Assembly (NCBI RefSeq): GCF_003385115.1 | Contig: NZ_QUNI01000004.1 | Location: forward strand, 380,459-444,458 | Direction: 5' to 3' | DNA length: 64,000 nucleotides | Source: Flavobacterium aquicola | GTDB lineage: Bacteria > Bacteroidota > Bacteroidia > Flavobacteriales > Flavobacteriaceae | Part shown: in pieces, positions 27,719 to 37,035 of the stretch | Layout: each line of letters starts with the position of its first letter | Position numbering within the stretch: position 1 is the stretch's first letter | Notes under the pieces: generated by a model | The model's input: only the letters and a program-made list of their open reading frames with translations | The model's database searches: none | What the model was told of the DNA's origin: nothing | Made by a program: the position numbers and the translations under genes

Positions 27719-27863
27719 GTTTTATAATATTTTCAATAGATCTACAGATATTTTTTTTTATATTTACTCTCATTGAAGTTGAATTATTATATGCCAAAAG
27801 CGGGTTAATCAAGCTAAGAAACTTAATAAAATTTGAGAAAGAAATTTTAAAAAAAATAAACAA

Positions 27864-28262
27864 ATGAAATCAATCATACCAATATTTTTGTTCTTGATAT
27901 TAATCAGCTGTTCAAAAAGTGTCATTACAACAAAATCAGGACTGCAATATCGTATTCTAGAAAAAGGAAGCGGAATTAAAGCAAAATCAGGTGATGAAGT
28001 ATTTATATATGAAACCACGAGTTATAGAAACGGAACTGTATTATACTCAAATTATAATTCTACTTCGTCGGTTAAGGTTCTGATAGGCGGCAACCAAGCT
28101 ACTGTAGCAATAGATGAAGGATTAAGAGGGATGCGTATGGGTGAGGTTCGAGAACTTGTTGCTCCGCCATACCTCGTGAAACGAAAAAGTTATCCTCCGA
28201 ATGTTTCTCCAGACTCAACTCTCGTAATTAAAATAAAACTGGACAAAATTAAAAGGAAATAG
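27864..28262 (+). CDS. FKBP-type peptidyl-prolyl isomerase lipoprotein
   Basis: The product has 132 residues with a lipoprotein signal (FLFLILISC) and a short FKBP domain (TTKSGLQYRILEKGSGIKAK, AIDEGLRGMRMGEVRELVAP, SPDSTLVIKIKL). It is a single domain without the usual dimerisation part, likely folding exported proteins. It is not part of the trp operon because a terminator lies between. Confidence 0.88.
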   Translation: MKSIIPIFLFLILISCSKSVITTKSGLQYRILEKGSGIKAKSGDEVFIYETTSYRNGTVLYSNYNSTSSVKVLIGGNQATVAIDEGLRGMRMGEVRELVAPPYLVKRKSYPPNVSPDSTLVIKIKLDKIKRK

Positions 28263-28476
28263 AATTAAAACTTTCTGTGTCTTTTATCTCTAACTTACAA
28301 TTTAATTTCCTTATTAAATATTTTTCGCTTAAAACGTCATTTTCAACAGTATATTATAGAAAAAAGACAATGCAAATTATATAAGCTTTTTTAAAATTTG
28401 TATAATAAACTATTTTAATTACGATGTTAACTTTCATTATTGAAATAAAATTTCAATAAATAAAAAGTTAATCAAA

Positions 28477-28974
28477 ATGAAAAATAAAAAACAGACTCAA
28501 AGTAGTGCTTTTGAAAAATTTGCCTCAAAAGTTTCAAAAGCAGCCGGCAGTACACCAGCATTTATAACCGCTTTTTTAATTGTTCTAATTTGGGCAATCT
28601 CGGGACCTTTTTTTGATTATTCTGAAACCTGGCAGTTAGTAATTAATACCGGCACAACAATTATTACTTTTTTGATGGTTTTTTTAATTCAGAAAGCCCA
28701 AAACAAAGACTCCCTTGCAATACAATTGAAATTAAACGAACTGGTAGCATCCAATGAATATTCCAGCAATAGTCTCGTCGATATTGAAAGCATGACTGAA
28801 GAAGAAATGATTATTGTTCAAAAATATTACCATAGACTTAGTGAACTCGCCAAAAAAGACGAGAGCATAAGAACATCACATTCAATTGCCGAAGCACATC
28901 AGCAGCACGAAAAAAAAGATCAAAACAGAAACAAAATGCGTACTAAAAATAACAGTAAAAAGAAAGCTCAATAA
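28477..28974 (+). CDS. Low-affinity iron permease family protein
   Basis: This 165-residue protein has two to three membrane helices (AFITAFLIVLIWAISGPFF, and TIITFLMVFLIQKAQNKDSL) and a charged basic C-terminal tail (KMRTKNNSKKKAQ). It fits the small bacterial low-affinity iron permease family by the SAFEKFASKVSKAAGS start and the IQKAQNKDS block. Iron transport is inferred from family name only. Confidence 0.82.
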   Translation: MKNKKQTQSSAFEKFASKVSKAAGSTPAFITAFLIVLIWAISGPFFDYSETWQLVINTGTTIITFLMVFLIQKAQNKDSLAIQLKLNELVASNEYSSNSLVDIESMTEEEMIIVQKYYHRLSELAKKDESIRTSHSIAEAHQQHEKKDQNRNKMRTKNNSKKKAQ

Positions 28975-29042
28975 CAAATTGAAATACACTTCGTAACACA
29001 AATTGTTTTGTCTTCTTATACAAAAAATGAACCAATAAAGCA

Positions 29043-29189
29043 GTGAAACTAACAGAAAATGGTATAAAAATCATCAAAGAAGCAATCAAAACGGTTGGAA
29101 CTTTTGATAAGACTTTTTTTGAAATTCTTGTTAACGAGACAGGATCTTTCAATCATCAACTATTAACTTTACTGAAGCAGAAAAAATAA
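29043..29189 (+). pseudogene. Possible MarR-like C-terminal gene fragment
   Basis: A 48-codon frame with a GTG start encodes VKLTENGIKIIKEAIKTVGT and ends LLTLLKQKK. The LTENG turn after a basic wing resembles the last part of a MarR-type winged-helix protein. A stop codon 12 bp upstream in frame removes the rest. It looks like a decayed remnant rather than a working gene. Confidence 0.45.
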
Positions 29190-29760
29190 AATCACATTAC
29201 CTCTTACCCCGATTACTTCGCCAGTTCGCTTTGCTCTGATACAATGAAAAATCATTTTATAGAGACAATTTTAAACACGCATCTACAAAAAAAGTAACGA
29301 AGAGCGGTACGTTACTTAACTTACTGGTGGCATACGCAACCATTTTATTCCAAAAAAATAATAATTCAGTTCTAATTATACCGTACTCCTCGGGCTGTGA
29401 TATAATCATTGATCCTAATTATAAATGGTATTTTATTTGCCCAATGAATCTTCCCATTGGTAAATCGTCAGTGCCAATTTCATAGATAAATAACTGACTG
29501 CAATAACAATATGAACTCCAATATTGTTCGCAATAAAAGATAAAATCTAAAATTCTGAATTTATCTTAAAAAAGCACCGATTCCACACTTATAACCTTAA
29601 TTCCCCTCTTTATAACTTAATAATTAAGGTTAATACTATTTTTTTTAAAATCCATAAATCTTTTTATCACCTTTGATTAGCAATATAATATCAAATAAAT
29701 TCATACAAGAATGCTATTTCTATTAGTTCCTAAAGCCAATAAAAACCTCAAATACTAATT
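29190..29760. other. Gene-free region before the molybdenum hydroxylase cluster
   Basis: This AT-rich 571-bp stretch has no frame that looks like a gene. A membrane-like reading frame on the minus strand lacks a start codon. The promoter of the next cluster is presumably here, but I could not fix a -33/-7 pair. Confidence 0.5.
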
Positions 29761-32700
29761 ATGAAAAATTCAGTTAATTTCTTTCTAAACGGTAAACCAG
29801 TCACTATAGAAAATCCTTCACCCGATTTACTTTTAATTGATTATCTGCGATCTCCTGAAGTGAGTCTTTCCGGTCCTAAAAAGCCATGCGGTCAGGGAGG
29901 TTGCGGCGGCTGCACTGTAATAGTATCTGAGTGGGATGATAAAGAAAAAACACCTAAACATTTGGCTATAAACTCCTGCCTTAGACCTGTATGCGCCATA
30001 GGCGGGCTTTCTGTTACTACAATTGAAGGCACTGGTGCCGCCCGTAAACCCGATCCAAAATTTCTATTACAAAAATCCAGTTCTACCCGTGCTAATGTTC
30101 CTATTGATGAAGACGATTCTCCAGTATTGGATGCAGCAATGAAAGAAGCAGGTGAAAAACTGATTGCTGTGCAGGAAAAAATCTCTCAGAGTCTTAACAA
30201 TGGTATAAGTTCTGCAGAAATAAAAATTATAGACGAAGTTTCAGAATATCCTTCAGAACAGTCACATTTAGGTATGAATCCGGTGGCATACCAACTGGCT
30301 TTAAACAACGGAAGCCAATGCGGTTACTGCAGTGTGGGATTTGTAATGAATATGTCTGAATTCATACATAACAAACCTGAAGCAACTAAAAAAGAAATTG
30401 AAGAGGCTTTTGACGGTAATTTATGCCGCTGCACTGGTTACCGCTCCATTCTTACCGGTATGAAAACTTTTGCTTCGGATTGGAGTGCGGCTGACGAAAA
30501 AAACAGAATGCCTTGTAAACTTGATCCTGTTACTAAAGCCCAGCTTCCTGCCAATGTTGAGATTCCTTTTCCTAATGCTGCCCAGCAGCCAGCATCAGGA
30601 GTTTCTACAGACCGCTGGCTGACTCCAAAATCGCTGTTAGAACTTGCAGACATTTTGAAAAACAAAAAAAATGTGAGACTCGTACATGCAAACACTTCTT
30701 ATGGGATTTATAAAAACGAGTATCTAGACACTACTTTATATGCTGATATTCGATTTATTCCAGAACTGAATACCAGCTATGAATTAACAGATAATTATCT
30801 CAAAATAGCGGCGAGCACTACTTACAGCGAACTGATTGAAATTCTGTCTAAAGGCATTGATAAACTAAAACAGATTAATAGAAAAACTGCTATATCTGAT
30901 ATTTCAATTTTAGAATCATTAGACTATATGGCGCGCCGTACTGCTGGGCGCATTGTTCGTAATGCAGCAACAATTGGCGGTAACACAATGCTAGTACTTA
31001 AGCATATTCCAATTCATACCGGAGAACCGTTTCCTTCGGATCTCTTTACTGCGCTATTTGCTGTAGAAACAAAAATCAGCTATTTAGCATTAGATAAAAA
31101 TGGCAGTTTCAAAGAGCATACAAAAACAGCCGAAGCACTTGTTGAAGCTATTATAAAAGATCCAAAATTAGCCGATGAAATTGTGCTTACTTCCTACACA
31201 ATTCCTTTGAAAGACACGAATGACGTTGTGCTTGCACAGAAAGTAGCCCTTCGTGAAGTGAATGCTCATAGTATTGTGAATTCAGCTATTAATTTCAGTA
31301 TTAATGATGACTGCGTGGTAAAATCAGCTATTCTGGCATTTGGCGGAATTGCTCCTTATCCATGGAGAGCAACTGAAACCGAGAAAGCAATGAAGGATAA
31401 AAAACTGAGCTTAGCGGATGCAGAAAAGCTTTCAAAAATACTAGCGAAAGAAGTTATTTCAGAACTTGATGCTCAGAAAAAAAGAATGGAAGAAGTTCCA
31501 AACGAAGACTTTACTCTGGAATACCGCACACAATTAACTGTTTCTTTTTTCTACAAAGCCATTATAAACGCCTTGGTTGTAAAAGGAGTTTCTGTACCTG
31601 AAAACCTAATTTCAGCAGCAGAAGTCAAATGGGGCAACTGGCCAGTAAGCGAGGGAATCCAAACTTATAAAACACAGGATTATAAAGCTCCGGTAGCACA
31701 GCCTTATATCAAAGTTACAGCAATGTACCAGACATCTGGACAGACCAATTACACTCACGAATTGGCAGTACCGCCACTGACTTTAAATGGCGCATTTGTA
31801 CAAAGCCAGAGCGCGCTGATGAATTACTCTTTTGTAAATCCAGACAATAAAAATACAATCACAATACCAGAATTGCGAGCTTTCCTAAAAGAAAAATTCC
31901 CATTCTTTACAGATATTATCACCGCTGAAAATATTAAAAACGGTGGCCGTAACTATCAGGGAATGGGAAGTGACCAGCCACTTTTTGCAGAACAATTAGT
32001 CAGCTATGTGGGGCAGTCTATTGCTATGATTCTTGCTCCAACTGAACAGGAAGCTATTAAGATTGCTGCTTTCGTATCTGCAGAATGTGTTCAATATTCT
32101 AAACCTGGAAGTCCTTGGACAGAACAATGGAGCGAACCTATTATAGATTTATTTGATGCTATAAAAAAAGGAAGTATCTTCCCTGATGCGCCAGTTTCTG
32201 CTTCTTTTGCTTCTCATATTTGGAAGATAACCCGTCCCGGAAGTCAATTTGACTGGGCCACAAATGATGATTCCATCGCACCTAAAGTTCTTTTGCGTGA
32301 TCAAAAAATAAATACTCAGGAAGTCACTGTTGACAGCGTGCCTTGTACAGTAGTCAGTTCTTCACAGCTTTGTGGCGGGCAGGCGCATTTTTATATGGAA
32401 CCGCAAGCCTGTATTGTAACTCCTATGGATGAGCACCGTATGAAAGTACAGCCATCCGTACAGAGTCCTGGAGGAATGCATGATACGGTTGCTTCCGCAT
32501 TAGGAATGTATCATCATCAAATCGAAGTTGAAGTACCGCCTGTTGGTGGAGGTTTTGGAGGAAAAACGGAACAGACCCGTTTTATTGCCGGACCAACAGC
32601 AGTTGCAGCAAAAGCAACTAAAAGACCTGTTCGTCTTGCGGTTCCCCGTGATGAAGATACAGCAATGATAGGAAAACGTCATGCGTATTATGGTGAATAC

Positions 32701-34353
32701 CAGATTGCTGTTGATGCTGGTCTGCATAACGAAAATAACAAAGGAATTATTCAAGGATTCCAATTAAAAATGTGGGGAGATGGCGGTGCTTTCTATGACT
32801 GCTCCTTTATCGTATCCAACTGTATTCAGCTTCGAACAGATAATGCTTATAAAATCAAAAATTTCGAAAGTCAGATTGATGTATGCCGAACCAATACAGC
32901 TCCTAGTACTGCAATGCGTGCTTTTGGTGATGTACAAGGCAAAAACATAGTCGAAAATGCCATCGATGACGCTGCTATATCATTAAACATGAGACCGGAA
33001 GATTTACGTGAAAAAAATCTATACGATCGTGGTGATGTTACTCCATTCGGGCAGGCGCTTACTTACTGCTACATGAAGCAAGTATGGGCATACGCTAAAA
33101 AGGTTTCCAATTTCGAAGCTAAATATCAGGAAGTTCAAAAATTCAACAAAGAAAATAAATGGCATAAAAGAGGTATTTCTATGATACCTGTAAAATATGG
33201 ATCAGGATACAATTTACTTGCATTAGAACAATCTGCCGCTATCGTGGTTATAAATCCAAGTGACGGAACTGTTGTCATCCATCAGGGAGGTGTCGAAATC
33301 GGACAAGGCTTGGTTACTCAGGCACAGCAGGTCGCTGCTTATGTTCTGGGAATACCAATGGAAATGATATTCATTGATAATGTAAATACGAGCGTAACTC
33401 CAAACCCGACAAGTACAGGAGGTTCTACCGGAACACCTTATTCCTGTGAAGCTGTAAAACAAACCTGCGAAGAAATGCGCGCCCGACTTATGGAATTTGG
33501 TTATCAAATGCTAAAAGAAAACGGTGAAGACTGGTGCAAAAGCAAGAACATCGACTTTTGGAACTATGGTGCAGGAGAAAATAAAGGCTGGGCTAAAAAA
33601 ATCAAAATCAGCGAAGGAAATGAATTAATGATTTGGCAGCACCTCATCAATTTAGCAGCTTCACAAAGAGTAAATCTTATTGCTTCTTTTAATACGAAAA
33701 TAAAAGGCGGTGAAGTTCAAATACCAGCCATGACATTCAAAACCGAAGCCGATCAGCCTAATATTCCAGGTGTAGAACGTGTAAAAGATGCTAAGCTTGG
33801 CGGTGGCGTTGATTCATTTGTCGGCTTTACTTATTCGGCTGCATGTTCTGTTACCGAAGTTGATATTCTTACTGGAGAAGTCAAAATTATTAGTTCAGAT
33901 ATTATTTATGATATGGGATGGAGCATGAATCCTGCCATCGATATAGGACAAGTTGAAGGAGCTTTTGTTCAAGGCATCGGCTACCTGCTTACTGAAAAAT
34001 TAGTATCAGAAACAGAAGGAGCTAATAAAGGAAGATTAAATTCAACCAACACCTGGCGTTACAAGATTCCAGCTGTTACTACCATTCCGTTAGAAATGAA
34101 TACGTTTCTTTTCCCTAGAAATGAAGAATCTGTAGAAAGTATTCCTGACGATCCTAATCAAATCTTTTCGGCAAAAGAAGTTGGTGAACCTCCCCTAGTG
34201 CTTGCCAACAGCGTTTTCTTCGCCATAAAAGATGCGATACGTGCTTCAAGAAAAGATCGCAAACTATCCCCTCTTTTCAGATTAGATGCACCTGCAACTG
34301 TCCAGGAAGTACGCAGAGCTTGTGAAATCACCGAAAAAGATCTGGGCGAATAA
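29761..34353 (+). CDS. Single-chain molybdenum hydroxylase of xanthine-dehydrogenase architecture
   Basis: This 1530-residue protein joins two [2Fe-2S] domains, an FAD domain and a molybdopterin domain in one chain, as in animal xanthine dehydrogenase. Cluster one uses C43, C48, C51, C73; cluster two uses C187, C190, C222, C224. The animal enzyme has C113/C116/C148/C150 there, so about 74 residues are inserted. The FAD region includes GRIVRNAATIGGNT (near 405). In the Mo domain, Q874 (GGQAHFYME), the TAMRAFGDVQG arginine and the catalytic E1476 (VGEPPL) are present. The residues that align with XDH substrate contacts E802 and R880 are T936 and C1021, so xanthine is not a safe substrate. There is no signal peptide. 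It is first in a five-gene run ending in xdhC. Confidence 0.9.
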   Translation: MKNSVNFFLNGKPVTIENPSPDLLLIDYLRSPEVSLSGPKKPCGQGGCGGCTVIVSEWDDKEKTPKHLAINSCLRPVCAIGGLSVTTIEGTGAARKPDPKFLLQKSSSTRANVPIDEDDSPVLDAAMKEAGEKLIAVQEKISQSLNNGISSAEIKIIDEVSEYPSEQSHLGMNPVAYQLALNNGSQCGYCSVGFVMNMSEFIHNKPEATKKEIEEAFDGNLCRCTGYRSILTGMKTFASDWSAADEKNRMPCKLDPVTKAQLPANVEIPFPNAAQQPASGVSTDRWLTPKSLLELADILKNKKNVRLVHANTSYGIYKNEYLDTTLYADIRFIPELNTSYELTDNYLKIAASTTYSELIEILSKGIDKLKQINRKTAISDISILESLDYMARRTAGRIVRNAATIGGNTMLVLKHIPIHTGEPFPSDLFTALFAVETKISYLALDKNGSFKEHTKTAEALVEAIIKDPKLADEIVLTSYTIPLKDTNDVVLAQKVALREVNAHSIVNSAINFSINDDCVVKSAILAFGGIAPYPWRATETEKAMKDKKLSLADAEKLSKILAKEVISELDAQKKRMEEVPNEDFTLEYRTQLTVSFFYKAIINALVVKGVSVPENLISAAEVKWGNWPVSEGIQTYKTQDYKAPVAQPYIKVTAMYQTSGQTNYTHELAVPPLTLNGAFVQSQSALMNYSFVNPDNKNTITIPELRAFLKEKFPFFTDIITAENIKNGGRNYQGMGSDQPLFAEQLVSYVGQSIAMILAPTEQEAIKIAAFVSAECVQYSKPGSPWTEQWSEPIIDLFDAIKKGSIFPDAPVSASFASHIWKITRPGSQFDWATNDDSIAPKVLLRDQKINTQEVTVDSVPCTVVSSSQLCGGQAHFYMEPQACIVTPMDEHRMKVQPSVQSPGGMHDTVASALGMYHHQIEVEVPPVGGGFGGKTEQTRFIAGPTAVAAKATKRPVRLAVPRDEDTAMIGKRHAYYGEYQIAVDAGLHNENNKGIIQGFQLKMWGDGGAFYDCSFIVSNCIQLRTDNAYKIKNFESQIDVCRTNTAPSTAMRAFGDVQGKNIVENAIDDAAISLNMRPEDLREKNLYDRGDVTPFGQALTYCYMKQVWAYAKKVSNFEAKYQEVQKFNKENKWHKRGISMIPVKYGSGYNLLALEQSAAIVVINPSDGTVVIHQGGVEIGQGLVTQAQQVAAYVLGIPMEMIFIDNVNTSVTPNPTSTGGSTGTPYSCEAVKQTCEEMRARLMEFGYQMLKENGEDWCKSKNIDFWNYGAGENKGWAKKIKISEGNELMIWQHLINLAASQRVNLIASFNTKIKGGEVQIPAMTFKTEADQPNIPGVERVKDAKLGGGVDSFVGFTYSAACSVTEVDILTGEVKIISSDIIYDMGWSMNPAIDIGQVEGAFVQGIGYLLTEKLVSETEGANKGRLNSTNTWRYKIPAVTTIPLEMNTFLFPRNEESVESIPDDPNQIFSAKEVGEPPLVLANSVFFAIKDAIRASRKDRKLSPLFRLDAPATVQEVRRACEITEKDLGE

Positions 34354-34407
34354 CAAAACAGTATATAAAACAAACATTCATAAATACATTAACCAAATTA
34401 TCTACCA

Positions 34408-35838
34408 ATGAAACAGCTAAAACCGCTTATTATTGCGAGTTCTATTCTTCTTGCTTCGTGCCACAAAAAAGAAGAAACTCCAGTTATTGAAAAAAACACT
34501 ACTGTACTGACTGCATTAGAAAAACAAAATTATGAAGAAAACGGATTTCCTGATTTTGGTTATATGGTAACTCCTAAGGAATACAGGGAAAAATATGCTG
34601 ACCAGCCTATATTTCGTCTAAAAACAGATTTCCCGACAGAAATGCCTGAGGAAATGCCTAAATTTCTTGATATCGATTTCAAAAAAGATCCTTTAAAATA
34701 CATTGAAGCCGTTCGTGATTATGGTTTTGAAGGAAATACAGAAGACTGGAATCCTTACGAAAATAAAATTCGCGACTGGTATCACATTCCGTGGCTTCAT
34801 CCAAGCGTTGAAGGCGAAGGGGCTTATCCTCCAAATGGAGGTACCGAAGGTTTTCATGGTCTTATTAAGGAAGCACCTCTGGGACCTCTTCAATTAGGAC
34901 CTGGACTTAAAGGTATTGATGGTGACTATTCTGTATATGCGATTACATTAATTAATGATAAGGCAGCTTATGCAATGGGTAAAATGTGGAAAGATCCGCA
35001 GCATCCAAATCTTAAAGTATTGGATAAACGTTATGATAACGGCGGATTTCCAACAGGAACTGTTTTCGTAAAATTATTATTTACTGATGCGCCAAAAGGA
35101 ACCGACTTCGTAGATTATCTTGTAAATCCATTGACATGGAAAGCATATATTACTGAAAACTTCTGGAAATCAAGCACAAGAGTCGTTTCTGATGTACATC
35201 TTTTGCAGATGGATATTTCCGTTCGTGACCCAAGAGCAGACAGAAGCGCAACTAATCCTGAAGGAACAGGCTGGGTATTTGGAACTTTCTGCTACAACGG
35301 AAAGCTGAATAAGAAAAATAAATTAATGAATCTTGTACCTGTTGGACTAACTTGGGGGAATGATCCTCAAAACAAAATCAACAAAACATCACCATATCCG
35401 CCAATTAAAACAGAGGTTAACAAAGACCTGAAAGAAACAGTTATTTTCGAAAGTCCAAACCTTCCGCCTCAGCACCTTGGATGGAACGGAAGACTAGACG
35501 GTCCTGCCGATTTAAATACGGTTTCCTGTATGTCATGTCATAATGCGGCGCAATACCCTGCGGTTACTTCACTTGTTCCGCCTAATGCAGCACCAGATGG
35601 CGGTCAGGCTCCTCCAGTAGGCGGCGGCGGACATGAGTGGATGAAATGGTTCCAAAATATCGACTGCGGTACTTCTATGAATCAAACAGTATATTCTACG
35701 GATTTCTCATTTCAGGTAGCTATTGCATTGGAAAACTTTTTCACTGCTAAAGAAGCGGCAGAGAAAGGAAGTTTTGCTTCCCAGTACAAAGCTGTTCAGG
35801 TTCCTATCCGACGCGGTGATATAGCTCCTAACAAATAA
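34408..35838 (+). CDS. c-type-haem lipoprotein of unknown family
   Basis: The 476-residue product has a lipoprotein signal (IIASSILLASC) and one haem motif CMSCH at residues 374-378, in TVSCMSCHNAAQYPAV. The long N-terminal part (WYHIPWLHPSVEGEG, GFHGLIKEAPLGPLQLGPGL) has many Trp/His/Gly residues. I do not recognise a further domain. It would sit in a periplasm-facing membrane leaflet as a one-haem carrier or oxidoreductase. It is 54 bp after the hydroxylase gene and probably co-transcribed, which suggests an electron-transfer partner, but the hydroxylase appears cytoplasmic. Confidence 0.75.
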   Translation: MKQLKPLIIASSILLASCHKKEETPVIEKNTTVLTALEKQNYEENGFPDFGYMVTPKEYREKYADQPIFRLKTDFPTEMPEEMPKFLDIDFKKDPLKYIEAVRDYGFEGNTEDWNPYENKIRDWYHIPWLHPSVEGEGAYPPNGGTEGFHGLIKEAPLGPLQLGPGLKGIDGDYSVYAITLINDKAAYAMGKMWKDPQHPNLKVLDKRYDNGGFPTGTVFVKLLFTDAPKGTDFVDYLVNPLTWKAYITENFWKSSTRVVSDVHLLQMDISVRDPRADRSATNPEGTGWVFGTFCYNGKLNKKNKLMNLVPVGLTWGNDPQNKINKTSPYPPIKTEVNKDLKETVIFESPNLPPQHLGWNGRLDGPADLNTVSCMSCHNAAQYPAVTSLVPPNAAPDGGQAPPVGGGGHEWMKWFQNIDCGTSMNQTVYSTDFSFQVAIALENFFTAKEAAEKGSFASQYKAVQVPIRRGDIAPNK

Positions 35839-35870
35839 TTTACAGCAGAAATTATTAATTCATAGTTAAA

Positions 35871-35906
35871 ATACCGATTCAAGTCATCAAAAATTTGAAT
35901 CGGTAT
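35871..35906. terminator. Hairpin between the haem lipoprotein and DNase II genes
   Basis: ATACCGATTCAA (35871-35882) and TTGAATCGGTAT (35895-35906) form a 12-bp perfect stem with a 12-nt loop, but no T run follows. It may be a partial terminator or a processing/stability hairpin splitting the operon. Confidence 0.5.
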
Positions 35907-35943
35907 ACTACTTAGTACTATTAAAAACTTTAAAAAATATTAA

Positions 35944-36993
35944 ATGGCTAATACAATTTCTGCATTAGATGAAAGCGGCTGCCCTGTTGACTGGTGGTTT
36001 GCTTATAAAGTTCCAAAACTTGGTAAAACCGCAGACGAACCTACCGCTACAGGTTATGAATATATTTATTATGACCCTAATATAAAAAAGGTTGTGCAAT
36101 CCCCTAACCTGCTTACAGACGGAAAAGGAGCACTGGATCTTACACTAAAAGCAGTCTTCGATAACCCATCTCCGACTACCGGATGGATCCTTTACAATGA
36201 CGAAATGCCTGCCGATGCCAATAGAACTGACAGCAGTACATTTGGACATACCAAAGGTGTTTTAGCTTTTGATACCGATACAAAAACAGCTTTATGGCTG
36301 CTTCATTCATGGCCAAAATATGCAGACGCCAAAGCCACATCAATGCCGACACCTGAATACGGACAGACTTTTCTCTGTATTTCTTTAGATATTGAAACAG
36401 CTGGCCAAATTGCTGCACAAATGGCAAACCATCAGGTACCACAGGTATATTTACCACAGCTGCCTGAATCATTAGATAAAAACGATCCGCTGTATATTCT
36501 CAGTCAGCCCTTAAACCCAAATCCTACTGGAGATTCGGATGTATTGGCGTATAAATCCCGAGGAGGATTTGATTTCAAGGTCATTGCAAAAAATCAAAAA
36601 TGGAATAAAGATTTTTGGAACGATTTAGTTGGTCCAGCACTTGGAACAGACATTGATGTCGAAACCTGGATCAGAGGAAAAATCCCTCCAACATTAGACA
36701 GTGATGGTATTCACAAAACTTTCGATGTTAAATATATTGACCTGAGTCCGCTTGGAGTGCCATGGAACTGGCCGGAAACACACGATCATGCCAAATGGGC
36801 TGTTAGTGTGGACTCTGACTGGGTTTGTGTTGGTGATATCAATCGTATGGTATCTCAGGAAAAACGCGGAGGCGGTACTATTGCATTTCAGGACAATACG
36901 TTATGGGCAGCATTATCTAAAACAGATCTTATAGTAGCTCCTCCTGGACATTCAAGAGTCGATGCGCAAAACTTAATCAAAGCGACACAGTGA
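35944..36993 (+). CDS. DNase II homologue without a signal peptide
   Basis: This 349-residue protein has the DNase II fold features: VDWWFAYKVPKLG at the N terminus, then FGHTKGVLAFDT with H102 in an HxK motif, LWLLHSWPKY, GQTFLCISLD, and a second HxK motif (DHAKWAVS, H282) followed by WVCVGDINRMVSQEKRGGG. DNase II is a metal-independent acid endonuclease built like a pseudodimer of two HxK half-sites. Animal forms are secreted or lysosomal; here the start MANTISALDESG has no signal peptide. It precedes a likewise leaderless phosphoesterase by 42 bp. Substrate and location remain open. Confidence 0.88.
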   Translation: MANTISALDESGCPVDWWFAYKVPKLGKTADEPTATGYEYIYYDPNIKKVVQSPNLLTDGKGALDLTLKAVFDNPSPTTGWILYNDEMPADANRTDSSTFGHTKGVLAFDTDTKTALWLLHSWPKYADAKATSMPTPEYGQTFLCISLDIETAGQIAAQMANHQVPQVYLPQLPESLDKNDPLYILSQPLNPNPTGDSDVLAYKSRGGFDFKVIAKNQKWNKDFWNDLVGPALGTDIDVETWIRGKIPPTLDSDGIHKTFDVKYIDLSPLGVPWNWPETHDHAKWAVSVDSDWVCVGDINRMVSQEKRGGGTIAFQDNTLWAALSKTDLIVAPPGHSRVDAQNLIKATQ

Positions 36994-37035
36994 ACCAGCC
37001 CTATTACCAAAACTAATGTAAATCAATTCAGTAAG

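Noticed and set aside
29386..29560. Membrane-like reading frame on the minus strand before the hydroxylase gene
   Set aside because: It has an in-frame stop just upstream and no usable start codon; at most a remnant of a gene.
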